Source of the DNA: SUG1106 sp051883095
Lineage (GTDB): Bacteria; Bacillota; Clostridia; Peptostreptococcales; Anaerovoracaceae
Direction of reading: 5' to 3'
Assembly: GCA_051883095.1 (NCBI GenBank)
Contig: JBJETB010000072.1
Span: 1-6,662, forward strand
DNA: 6,662 nucleotides
Of this stretch, positions 1 through 6,542 are shown piece after piece. A program made the translations under genes and the position numbers. Below the pieces are notes generated by a model. The model made no database searches and was not told where the DNA came from. It was given only the letters and a program-made list of their open reading frames with translations. Every line of letters starts with the position of its first letter. The first letter of the stretch is position 1.

Positions 1-2
1 TT

Positions 3-34
3 ATCTCAAAAAAGCGAGGCCCTGAGAAGAACGT
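3..34 (+). other. possible out-of-frame N-terminal piece of mobC
   Basis: Frame 3 of the first 34 bases reads ISKKRGPEKN, a basic stretch of the kind that often precedes the ribbon-helix-helix part of MobC proteins. The MobC body begins in frame 2 at position 35. Adding one base near 32/33 would join the two as ...PEKNRMWFTV. In frame 2 itself a TGA at 23-25 blocks extension upstream. This could be a frameshifted N-terminus, a sequencing error, or coincidence in the tail of something upstream. No promoter, oriT or RNA gene can be recognised in this short stretch. Confidence 0.25.
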
Positions 35-343
35 ATGTGGTTTACCGTTTACGAAGCAGAAGCGCTGCAGAAAAATGCAGAACGCACCTGCCTTACAGAA
101 GCGGCATTTGTAAGGCTTCTGATTAAAGGCTTTATGCCTAAGGAAAGACCCGATGAGCAGTTCTATAAGGAAATGAAGCAGCTTGCTGCCATTGGAAACA
201 ATATAAACCAGATTGCGGCAAAGGTTAACTCTACCGGAGAAATAGACGGAGAACGGTTAAAAACAGAAGTGGAAGCACTAAAAGCTTTCAGGCTTGCACT
301 TATGAAAAAATATCTGGAACCGGATGAAGCGGAATGGCTGTAA
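35..343 (+). CDS. mobC: MobC-like plasmid mobilization relaxosome protein
   Basis: A 102-residue accessory protein expected to bind oriT and help the relaxase form a nicking complex. Residues about 3-35 resemble the ribbon-helix-helix start of MobC proteins (FTVYEAEAL..., then a helix ending FVRLLIKG). Residues 47-70 carry the family's most recognisable stretch, KQLAAIGNNINQIAAKVNSTG, followed by a helix and an acidic C-terminus. It overlaps the downstream relaxase gene by 10 nt, the usual mobC-relaxase order. The ATG at 35 has only a weak GAGAAGA ribosome site 5 nt upstream, and the protein is a little short at its N-terminus for the family, where a basic arm is common. An in-frame TGA at 23-25 means a longer form would need a frameshift. 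Family assignment is by motif and context; DNA binding is inferred. Confidence 0.8.
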   Translation: MWFTVYEAEALQKNAERTCLTEAAFVRLLIKGFMPKERPDEQFYKEMKQLAAIGNNINQIAAKVNSTGEIDGERLKTEVEALKAFRLALMKKYLEPDEAEWL

Positions 344-1701
344 CTAGAATATGGGAGGTACGTGGCCGGATAGAGCAGCCTATCGAGTATATTAAAAATC
401 CGGAAAAGACAGACAAGAGCCTTTGGAATGGGGAGACTGCCATGGGAGAGGTACTGCAATATGCAACGAACCCACAGAAGACAGAACAGCAGCTTTATGT
501 GAGCGGTATAAACTGTCAGCCTGAGAGCGCATCGGAGGAATTCGGTTTTGTCAAGAAGCAGTTCGGAAAGGAAGGAGGGATTATATGCTATCATGGCTAT
601 CAGTCATTTGCAGAAGGAGAGGTTACTCCGGAGCAGGCACACGCTATAGGGGTGGAATTTGCCCAAAGAGTGTGGGGCGAGGACTATCAAATTGTGGTTT
701 CCACGCATCTGAATACAGACAACATCCATAATCATTTCATAGTCAATTCGGTTTCTTTTAAGCATGGAAGAAGGTGCAGGAAGACCACATGGCGAAAGAT
801 TCATCAGATTTCCGATGAAATATGCAGAGAGCAAAAGCTGTCAACCATAGCTGAACCGAAGGGAAAACGACTTCCGTACATGATTGCAAAAGCAGAAAGC
901 GAAGGAAAACCCAGTCGTCTACTGCTGGCTAAAGAAACCCTGGATGAGGCAATTCTAAAAAGCTGCAGCCTGAGAGAACTGGAGCAGCGGTTAAAGGAGG
1001 AGGGCTATTACTGCCGGTTTGACCCATCGAGGAAATACTGGACTATCAGACAGAAAGACTGGAAGAAATCAATCAGAATTATCCATATGGGTGAGGAATA
1101 TTCCAACGATAAAATAAAGGAACGACTCTTGGCAAACCAATACAATATGAAGCTGGGGATGAAAACAATTCATAAAAGGAAGGGCGGGAAGCGAAAAAAG
1201 CATAAAACACCTCATAGTAAAGCATACAGAAAAATTGGAGGACTTAGAGGACGGTATCTGCACTACTGCTATAAGCTGGGTGCATTTCATAAACCACAGA
1301 GCGGAAAGAAAATATATTACCTATACCGTGATGATCTTTTAAAACTGAAAAATATAACGGACGAAACGAGGCTCCTTTGCATGAACAAAATCGAAAGCAC
1401 AGAGGAGCTTTTTTCGTACCGAAAGGAACTGGAAAAGGAGGTGGAAAGACTGTGCAGGCAGCGTCAAAACATATATAACGCAGGACGCAGACTTGGAGTG
1501 ACACAGCAGCAAAAGGAGAAATATGAAAGCCAGCGTGAGTGTATAACAGCGGAGCTGAGAAGAGTTCGCCGAAATATTCACCTGTGTGACGGTATAATAG
1601 GACGCTCGGAAGTAATAAAACAAAAAATGAAAACAGAACAAGAGGAGGTCAAAAAGATGAACTGCAGACAAGCAAACAAAGAAAGGAGAGATGACAGATG
1701 A
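334..1701 (+). CDS. MobP/VirD2-type conjugative relaxase (relaxase/mobilization nuclease)
   Basis: A 455-residue relaxase that should nick one strand at oriT, stay covalently bound to the 5' end through a tyrosine, and pilot the strand into the recipient. The N-terminal nuclease domain covers about residues 1-200. The family's first motif is IEYIKNPEKT (Tyr19, codon at 388-390). A second similar stretch, LQYATNPQKT, has Tyr43. The metal-binding histidine motif is HLNTDNIHNHF, with His125, His132 and His134. Between them lie the family-typical VSGINC and YHGYQSF...GEVTPE segments. The C-terminal half is basic and rich in Lys, Arg and Glu, and about residues 350-440 look like a coiled coil, which fits DNA or partner contacts. 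Length is normal for Firmicute elements of this kind. It starts inside mobC and ends with an ATGA overlap with the PcfB-like gene, so the three are probably translated together. The family is secure; the choice of nucleophile is inferred. Confidence 0.93.
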   Translation: MAVTRIWEVRGRIEQPIEYIKNPEKTDKSLWNGETAMGEVLQYATNPQKTEQQLYVSGINCQPESASEEFGFVKKQFGKEGGIICYHGYQSFAEGEVTPEQAHAIGVEFAQRVWGEDYQIVVSTHLNTDNIHNHFIVNSVSFKHGRRCRKTTWRKIHQISDEICREQKLSTIAEPKGKRLPYMIAKAESEGKPSRLLLAKETLDEAILKSCSLRELEQRLKEEGYYCRFDPSRKYWTIRQKDWKKSIRIIHMGEEYSNDKIKERLLANQYNMKLGMKTIHKRKGGKRKKHKTPHSKAYRKIGGLRGRYLHYCYKLGAFHKPQSGKKIYYLYRDDLLKLKNITDETRLLCMNKIESTEELFSYRKELEKEVERLCRQRQNIYNAGRRLGVTQQQKEKYESQRECITAELRRVRRNIHLCDGIIGRSEVIKQKMKTEQEEVKKMNCRQANKERRDDR

Positions 1702-2378
1702 ACTATGGCGGAGACGCAGCAGAACAGATTGTGCGTTTTTCTCTGGAAGGTATGGAAGCGCTGCTGCGCATTACCGGGCAGGGAACAAGAGAACTGGCCA
1801 TACTCATTGCAGCAGCACTTAAAGCTGAACAGAAGACTGCCGGAAAGGGCAGACTTACAAATATGCTGAAGTCCGGCAAGGAACTGACGGTGTTTTCACT
1901 GCCGCAGAAGGATTTAAAGAAGTTTGTAAAGGAAGCAAAGAAGTATGGCGTGCTATATTCCGTAATCAAGGAAAAGAACAGCAAAGATGAAAACGGGATT
2001 GTTGACATCATTACAAGGGCGGAGGATGCACCGAAGATTAACAGGGTTGTAGAACGCTTCAAACTGGCGTCTGTAGACAAGGCACAGATTGTCCGGGCAG
2101 CGGAAAAGAGCAGAGAGACTAATGACTATATGGATAAGATTGATAAGCTGCTGGACGAGGTGACTTCGGTCCCCGGTTCAGCCCGCAGGGAAGTAAGCAA
2201 TCAGTCAGAGTTATTCTCAGACGGGCAAAAGAAAGCGAAGAATATTACTGATTCCCATGTGAAAAAGGCAAGGAAACCTTCAGTCAGAGCCGAGCTTAAA
2301 GATATAAAAGAAAAGCTTGAAAAAAGTACGGCGATTGCGAGAGCAAGGACTGAAAAACAAATTGGAAAGGAAAGGTAG
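1698..2378 (+). CDS. PcfB family (DUF3801) conjugation protein
   Basis: A 226-residue soluble protein of the PcfB/DUF3801 family, which in Firmicute conjugative elements lies beside the relaxase and coupling-protein genes. In the pCF10 system PcfB is linked to the coupling protein, so a bridging role is inferred here. Residues about 5-45 are a helical N-terminus with a hydrophobic run (ELAILIAAAL). The core is about residues 55-125, with the pattern KELTVFSLPQ, then KKFVKEAKKYGVLYSVIK, then GIVDIITRAEDAPKINRVVERF. After residue 155 the chain is basic and probably disordered, with the family-like tail KPSVRAELKDIKEKL at 193-207. The start overlaps the relaxase stop as ATGA, and AAAGGAGAG at 1682-1690 is a good ribosome site 7 nt upstream. 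There is no signal peptide or membrane segment. Confidence 0.82.
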   Translation: MNYGGDAAEQIVRFSLEGMEALLRITGQGTRELAILIAAALKAEQKTAGKGRLTNMLKSGKELTVFSLPQKDLKKFVKEAKKYGVLYSVIKEKNSKDENGIVDIITRAEDAPKINRVVERFKLASVDKAQIVRAAEKSRETNDYMDKIDKLLDEVTSVPGSARREVSNQSELFSDGQKKAKNITDSHVKKARKPSVRAELKDIKEKLEKSTAIARARTEKQIGKER

Positions 2379-2383
2379 AAAAG

Positions 2384-3286
2384 ATGACAAATGATATGTA
2401 CAGTTTTATTGAAAATCTCGGTAAAAGCGGAGAAACGAACACACCGGAAATGAAGACCTTTGACCCTGACGAATACAGGCAGAAAAAAGAACAGGAGCGC
2501 CGTGAAACCTTTGACCTTCTGGATTCAGCAACAGTGGAGGCAGTATCCAGCAATGAAGATTTCAGCCAGTATATCAGACTGCAGGCCAGACTCAATTATA
2601 CTGTAGCCAATACGCTGCTTGTTTTTAAACAGAAGCCTGATGCCGTGCAGTTAAAGGAATTCGACGACTGGAAAGCTGACGGAGTAAGCATTAAAAAGAA
2701 CTCCAAAGCAATCCGCATTCTTGAGCCTACTTCCGCAAGAACCAGAGAAGGAGAAGCCTTTACTGGATTCAATGTGAAGAAGGTTCTTGACATATCACAG
2801 ACTAACGCCCTGCCTGTAAATCAAAAGAGGGAAATCCCTGATAAAAGAACGGTTATGTATGCTGTTTCAAGTATTGTGAACGTTGAGCTGGGTGTGACAG
2901 ACCAATTGCCGGATAACAGGGATGCTATGTACGGCAGAGAGCAGCGGACAATTTATCTTAGGAGAGGGCTGAATGATCTGGAAGTAGTTAGAGGTGTAAT
3001 CACTGAGGCTATCAGAGCAAACATAGTATGTGAGCAACCTGAAATACAGGAAGATATTTTAGATTTTCAGACAATGTGCGGGGCATATCTTGTGGAAAAG
3101 GACCACGGCATGGCAGAAAAAGATGTGCATATAGCTGTGCCGGATGCAGTAAAGAAAATGAAGCCAAAGGAAATCAGAAGAATATTAAATAAGCCTGTGA
3201 AACTGAGAAATCAGATCAGGGAGGCGGAACGCCAGATTTTACAAAGAGCAGCAGAAAAACCGTCTCCCATCAGAGAAGAACGGTAG
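2384..3286 (+). CDS. ArdC/LtrC-like protein with a degenerate metallopeptidase domain
   Basis: A 300-residue protein laid out like the ArdC antirestriction and LtrC-like proteins of mobile elements. The ssDNA-binding ArdC-N-like part is about residues 55-137: a helical SQYIRLQARL...ANTLLVFKQKP, then FDDWKADGVSIKKNSKAIRILEP and GFNVKKVLDISQT. The C-terminal part (about 155-290) aligns by eye with a zincin metallopeptidase domain: RTIYLRRGL precedes the helix that normally carries HExxH. Here that position reads TEAIR (207-211), and the later ESVAY-type glutamate position reads MCGAY (231-235), so all usual zinc ligands except the motif Glu appear lost. AAAGGAAAGG at 2366-2375 is the ribosome site, 8 nt before the start and 5 nt after the previous stop gene boundary. 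A role protecting or handling incoming single-stranded DNA is inferred; antirestriction activity is not shown. The family call is moderate because it rests on remote similarity. Confidence 0.6.
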   Translation: MTNDMYSFIENLGKSGETNTPEMKTFDPDEYRQKKEQERRETFDLLDSATVEAVSSNEDFSQYIRLQARLNYTVANTLLVFKQKPDAVQLKEFDDWKADGVSIKKNSKAIRILEPTSARTREGEAFTGFNVKKVLDISQTNALPVNQKREIPDKRTVMYAVSSIVNVELGVTDQLPDNRDAMYGREQRTIYLRRGLNDLEVVRGVITEAIRANIVCEQPEIQEDILDFQTMCGAYLVEKDHGMAEKDVHIAVPDAVKKMKPKEIRRILNKPVKLRNQIREAERQILQRAAEKPSPIREER

Positions 3287-3294
3287 GTGCGGTT

Positions 3295-3486
3295 ATGAGA
3301 GAGAAGAGATACCACCTGGCACTTGATGATAACGAGCATGGAATAATGCTCAATGCCCTTAATGAGTTTCGCAACGATTTGATTGAAGAAGAGCGTACTA
3401 CTGATGCTGTGGATGATTTAATTATCAAAACAGCATACGCGCCGGAAAAAAGAGTCAAGGTAGTTGAGAGGATAAAGGAAAGATGA
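3295..3486 (+). CDS. small conserved-looking element protein of unknown function
   Basis: A 63-residue charged, soluble protein that I do not recognise as a named family. It begins with a short beta-like segment (KRYHLALDD), continues with a long predicted helix (residues about 14-31, HGIMLNALNEFRNDLIEE), then a second helix (TDAVDDLIIKTA) and a basic tail. There are no cysteines, signal peptide or membrane segment. It lies 8 nt after the ArdC-like gene and overlaps the coupling-protein start as ATGA, so it is in the transfer operon and its stop is coupled to virD4 translation. The ATG at 3295 has a modest AGGTG ribosome site at 3285-3289. Similar short two-helix proteins are common beside virD4 in Firmicute conjugative elements; a role as a small partner of transfer proteins is a guess. 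Confidence 0.7.
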   Translation: MREKRYHLALDDNEHGIMLNALNEFRNDLIEEERTTDAVDDLIIKTAYAPEKRVKVVERIKER

Positions 3487-3984
3487 AGCAGGAAGAAAAA
3501 AGAACTGAAATGCTGGCAGCTTTTCTCCTTTCCATTCCGGTAATCTATCTTGCACTTTGCGCAGCGCCGTATATAGAAAACGGGCTTTTAGGCATAATTG
3601 AAGGCATAACCGCAGGAATAGAAAATCCTCAATCCATCAGAATGTGTGAGGACAGCCCCAAAACTGTCCTCGTTTTTTTAGCAGTTTACGCAGCGGCAAT
3701 AGCCGTCTACATATCTGCAAAAAAGAACTACCGAAAAGAAGAAGAACACGGCTCCGCAAAATGGGGTGATGTGAAGGCTGTAAACAAGCGATACGAGCAG
3801 ACACCGGCTGCTGCAAATAAAATATTGACTCAGAACCTCAGGATAGGACTGGATGGAAGAAAGCACAGACGTAATCTGAATATACTTGTCATAGGCGGCA
3901 GCGGAGCGGGGAAAACTCGCTTTTTTTGTAAGCCTAACATTATGCAGGCAAATACCTCATTCGTGGTCTTGGACCCTAAAGGAG
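3483..3984 (+). CDS. virD4: VirD4/TraG-type type IV coupling protein, first exon (interrupted by group II intron)
   Basis: The first 167 codons plus one base of the coupling-protein ATPase that recruits the relaxase-DNA complex to the secretion channel at the inner membrane. Two membrane segments are visible: about residues 10-32 (LAAFLLSIPVIYLALCAAPYI) and 61-78, separated by a short outside loop. The cytoplasmic side follows, with the GSAKWGD segment at 90-96 that usually precedes the ATPase domain. The Walker A motif is GGSGAGKT at 138-145 (Lys144). The exon ends in NTSFVVLDPKG (157-167), the conserved run normally read LDPKGE. Codon 168 is cut after its first base by the intron; the next base after the intron (6662) is A, as Glu needs. 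In unspliced RNA translation would add 16 unrelated residues and stop at 4034. The family is usually about 600 residues, so more than 400 lie beyond the window. AGGATAAAGGAAAG at 3469-3482 holds the ribosome site. Confidence 0.9.
3970..3984 (+). other. intron-binding sites IBS2 and IBS1 in the 5' exon (intron target)
   Basis: The 15 bases before the intron encode the DPKG part of the coupling protein and should be the DNA and RNA sequence the intron recognises. TGGACCC (3970-3976) can pair over 7 bp, with one G-U, with GGGTCTA in domain I (IBS2-EBS2). TAAAGGAG (3977-3984) pairs with CTCC...CTTTA at 4369-4379 (IBS1-EBS1). The assignments follow from complementarity and position; pairing was not computed. 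Confidence 0.55.
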
Positions 3985-4298
3985 GTGCGATACGTTCGTG
4001 CATGAAAAGTGCACGCGCACAATTAAATAATTAACGTTTAATGTGTAGAACTGAATACACGATAAGTCAAATGATAAGGTAACGCTTTGAAGGGCTACCC
4101 TAATACTCCGATTGGCGCAGATTTGAGCAAACAATGACGCGTCAAAAGCTCGGTGAAGTCGGCAGAGAGGTATCGAAACATTGAGTTGTCGAAAACTGCT
4201 TAGAGGTAAGTGGCATACCCTATATGCCGGGGGTCTATAAAATATCTATGGTTAGAATGTGGAAACTGACAAGTTCACTGACGAAATTTCGAATGTAC

Positions 4299-4305
4299 GG
4301 GTCTA
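4299..4305 (+). other. candidate EBS2 of the group II intron
   Basis: GGGTCTA here is complementary to the exon sequence TGGACCC at 3970-3976 (six Watson-Crick pairs and one G-U). It lies about 65 nt before the candidate EBS1, a spacing that fits domain I of known group II introns. The same GGGTCTATA also occurs at 4231-4239, so which copy acts as EBS2 cannot be settled from sequence alone. Confidence 0.45.
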
Positions 4306-4368
4306 TATCGGGACTCGGTAGAAATGCCGAGTAGCACAATAGGTGCTGTTGCTTGTGGTTGAGTAAGA

Positions 4369-4379
4369 CTCCGCCTTTA
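4369..4379 (+). other. candidate EBS1 of the group II intron
   Basis: CTCCGCCTTTA is nearly the reverse complement of the last eight exon bases, TAAAGGAG; the exact complement would be CTCCTTTA. The match is interrupted by three extra bases. It follows the repeated GAGTAAGACT motif in a loop-like part of domain I. Either the CTCC half or the CCTTTA half could make the real contact. Confidence 0.4.
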
Positions 4380-4617
4380 TGAAAGACCATTCATTATTAC
4401 AGGTAATGATAAAGTAACAGGCTCATAGAAATGACCTAAGGATATATGTAACAGATAGTGTATTTGGAACGTAGTAAGCTAACAACGTGGAGAATTTGCT
4501 TTCGATGAAACGTCACTGGCGAAAATGAAACGCTCATATAAGTCAGTCTTATGTTAGTGAAAGTGGTGGCACAGTACCAGTGAAGTTATGGAAACATAAT
4601 GGAGGGATAGCCACTAG

Positions 4618-4636
4618 TCAAATTAAGGAATCAGTT
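4618..4636 (+). ncRNA. domain IV basal stem, 5' arm
   Basis: TCAAATTA (4618-4625) is the exact reverse complement of TAATTTGA (6567-6574), and AATCAGTT (4629-4636) of AACTGATT (6556-6563), in the right order and with equal 3-nt spacers. The pair encloses the maturase gene and begins just after domain III, which marks the base of domain IV. Two perfect 8-bp matches about 1.9 kb apart, placed exactly between domains III and V, are unlikely to be chance. Confidence 0.75.
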
Positions 4637-4694
4637 AGTAAGTAGTATGGGTATGGGTTCGAGTAAGACTAAGAGATGTATTACTCTAGCCATC

Positions 4695-4704
4695 AGGAAG
4701 GAGG
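4695..4704 (+). promoter_or_regulatory. strong ribosome binding site for the intron maturase
   Basis: AGGAAGGAGG is by far the best Shine-Dalgarno match upstream of the maturase, yet it lies 63 nt before the first in-frame ATG (4768). The maturase frame is open from 4690 onward. ATA at 4714 is 9 nt downstream of the site and in frame, which points to a non-AUG start. In group II introns the maturase ribosome site lies in domain IV, often near its high-affinity binding site, allowing the protein to repress its own translation. Confidence 0.65.
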
Positions 4705-4767
4705 ATACAGACCATACAAGAGAAAGCAAAGAAGAAAAACAAACTAAGAAACAATGAATATTATGAT

Positions 4768-6540
4768 ATGCAGAAAGTCTTTGATGAACTGTATGCAAGC
4801 AGTAAGAACGGCAACAATTTCTATAAACTCTATGAACTAATCATCTCAAAAGAGAATATACTGCTGGCTTATCGCAATATCAAAACCAACAACGGCAGCC
4901 ATACAGCTGGCGTGGACGGGAAGACAATTGACGATATAAGCAGACTCACAGATGAAGAAGTAATAAATAGAGTCAGAAACAAGCTGATGGACTACAAGCC
5001 TCAGGCGGTCAGGAGAGTATATATTCCAAAACGTGGTAGCGACAAGAAGCGACCATTAGGAATACCAACCATATGGGACAGACTCATTCAGCAATGTATT
5101 TTACAAGTGTTAGAGCCAGTATGCGAACCTAAATTCCATAATCACTCATATGGATTCAGAGCCAACCGCTCTTGCGAACACGCCATATCTAGAGCTATTA
5201 CACTGGTAAACCTGGCAAATCATCATTACTGCGTTGATGTGGACATCAAAGGTTTCTTTGATAATGTAAACCACGGAAAACTGCTGAAACAGATGTGGAC
5301 GTTAGGAATAAGAGATAAGAGAGTAATATCAATCATCTCTAAAATGTTAAAGGCTGAAATTGCAGGAGAGGGTATTCCGTCTAAAGGAACACCGCAAGGC
5401 GGACTCATCAGCCCATTACTATCGCTGATAGTACTCAATGAATTGGACTGGTGGGTCAGCAGTCAATGGGAAACCTTTAAACCAGAGAGATTTAACACTA
5501 AAAATCACTCTGGCTGGTTCTCATATGCCAGAAAATACACAAGACTAAAAGATGGGTTCATCGTTCGATATGCCGACGACTTCAAAATTATGTGTCGGAC
5601 ATATGCAGAAGCCAAGAGATACTACTATGCAACAATAGACTTTCTCAAATGCCGCTTGGGTCTTGAGATAAGTGAAGAAAAGTCAAAGGTAGTAAACCTC
5701 AAGAAAAACTCTTCGAACTTTCTTGGTTTCAAAATGAAATCGGTAAAGAAAGGCAAAACGAAGAATGGCTATGTTGTCAAAACTGATATGAGCAACAAAG
5801 CAATCGAAGCATCAAAGCAGACTCTTAAACATTGTATCTTAGATATCAAGAAGGATATCCCAGACAAGGGCATAAACAAATTTAATGCCACGGTAATGGG
5901 AATCCAAAACTATTACTGTATTGCAACCAATATTTACAACAATTTAACTGAAGTAAACTATGCAATCTTACCTTCGTTAAAAATCCTAACCAAAGGATAT
6001 GGAAAGAAGATAGAATTCCGTAATACTCCGAGCGAGTTCAAGGATAAAACTTATGGAATAAGACCTGATACTAAAATATTCTGCATTGGGAACAAGCCCT
6101 TGCTCCCAGTAACAGGTGTGAAAAGGTTCAACCCGATGAATTTCTCTCAGACAGTCTGTGATTTTACAGAAGAAGGACGGAAGAAAATTCACGAAAATCT
6201 CAAGCACCTGCATAGCCGTGATTTTGAAATGCTGTACAGAGTGAGAGATAGTCAGAAAACCATCGATTTCAATGATAACCTCATTTCCGCATATGTAATG
6301 CAAGATGGTCTATGCTATTTCACACATAAGAGATTAAACCTTGATAACAGTATAGCAATTTACAAGAATCCAAAAGCTGTTGAACTGAATGCACACACAA
6401 ATATTTGTATCATCGATAAATCATTTCATAAAACACTATCTTTTACCAAGGAAAAATTAACAGAATGGATTGCAGAACATCAGTTAAGTACCAAAACACA
6501 GCTAAGTTTATGGCGAATATACAATCTATACAACTCTTAA
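4768..6540 (+). CDS. ltrA: group II intron reverse transcriptase/maturase (LtrA type)
   Basis: A 590-residue (from ATG) intron-encoded protein that helps its own intron fold and splice and copies it into DNA targets by target-primed reverse transcription. The reverse-transcriptase domain spans about residues 30-325. RT1 and RT2 include PKRGSDKKRPLGIPT and SYGFRANRSC. RT3 is DVDIKGFFDNV with catalytic Asp159. RT4 is GTPQGGLISPLL (207-218). RT5 is YADD (268-271, Asp270 and Asp271), and RT7 ends NFLGFKM. Maturase domain X follows at about 340-440. The C-terminal part resembles the D/En region: C516, NIC at 545-547 and FHK at 553-555 recall an HNH endonuclease, but the HHKxP core reads IYKNP (531-535), so cleavage activity is doubtful. 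No good ribosome site precedes ATG 4768. The residues before it (KLRNNEYYD) look like the conserved LtrA start, so the true start may be ATA 4714, giving 608 residues. Confidence 0.95.
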   Translation: MQKVFDELYASSKNGNNFYKLYELIISKENILLAYRNIKTNNGSHTAGVDGKTIDDISRLTDEEVINRVRNKLMDYKPQAVRRVYIPKRGSDKKRPLGIPTIWDRLIQQCILQVLEPVCEPKFHNHSYGFRANRSCEHAISRAITLVNLANHHYCVDVDIKGFFDNVNHGKLLKQMWTLGIRDKRVISIISKMLKAEIAGEGIPSKGTPQGGLISPLLSLIVLNELDWWVSSQWETFKPERFNTKNHSGWFSYARKYTRLKDGFIVRYADDFKIMCRTYAEAKRYYYATIDFLKCRLGLEISEEKSKVVNLKKNSSNFLGFKMKSVKKGKTKNGYVVKTDMSNKAIEASKQTLKHCILDIKKDIPDKGINKFNATVMGIQNYYCIATNIYNNLTEVNYAILPSLKILTKGYGKKIEFRNTPSEFKDKTYGIRPDTKIFCIGNKPLLPVTGVKRFNPMNFSQTVCDFTEEGRKKIHENLKHLHSRDFEMLYRVRDSQKTIDFNDNLISAYVMQDGLCYFTHKRLNLDNSIAIYKNPKAVELNAHTNICIIDKSFHKTLSFTKEKLTEWIAEHQLSTKTQLSLWRIYNLYNS

Positions 6541-6542
6541 AG

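Larger units (their letters stand above)
3985..4617 (+). ncRNA. group II intron domains I to III (ribozyme scaffold, no gene)
   Basis: This stretch has stops in all forward frames and no plausible protein. It is the 5' ribozyme part of the intron. Visible structure includes a hairpin close to the 5' end (CGTGCA 3997-4002 with TGCACG 4010-4015) and candidate exon-binding sites in domain I. Domain III is probably 4562-4615: AGTGG (4562-4566) pairs with CCACT (4611-4615) and encloses a perfect hairpin, GTTATG-GAAA-CATAAT, at 4585-4600. Limits between domains I and II were not resolved by eye. Confidence 0.85.

Noticed and set aside
1..34. Possible oriT or promoter upstream of mobC.
   Set aside because: Only 34 bases are available and no inverted repeat, nick-like core or -35/-10 pair can be seen.
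163..594. Long minus-strand open frames opposite mobC, relaxase, PcfB-like, virD4 and maturase genes.
   Set aside because: Their products are low-complexity, rich in Ser, Leu and Phe, match no family, have no ribosome sites and mirror the coding strand of well-supported genes.
3997..4015. CGTGCA/TGCACG hairpin, considered as a transcription terminator after a truncated virD4.
   Set aside because: It has no following T-run and sits in the 5' part of the group II intron, where it fits as a domain I helix.
3985..4034. The VirD4 frame continues 16 codons past LDPKG to a TAA and could be read as a natural 183-residue protein.
   Set aside because: The extension is unlike VirD4 and lies inside the intron, which begins at GTGCG 3985. 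It is read-through of unspliced RNA, not a real C-terminus.
4661..4686. GAGTAA/TTACTC inverted repeat, considered as a terminator or attachment site.
   Set aside because: The stem is short and AT-rich, lacks a T-run, and lies in intron domain IV just before the maturase ribosome site.
4768..6540. The reverse transcriptase considered as part of a retron, a diversity-generating retroelement or an antiphage RT system.
   Set aside because: The protein has a maturase domain and is enclosed by a full group II intron with domains V and VI, so it is the intron's own protein.
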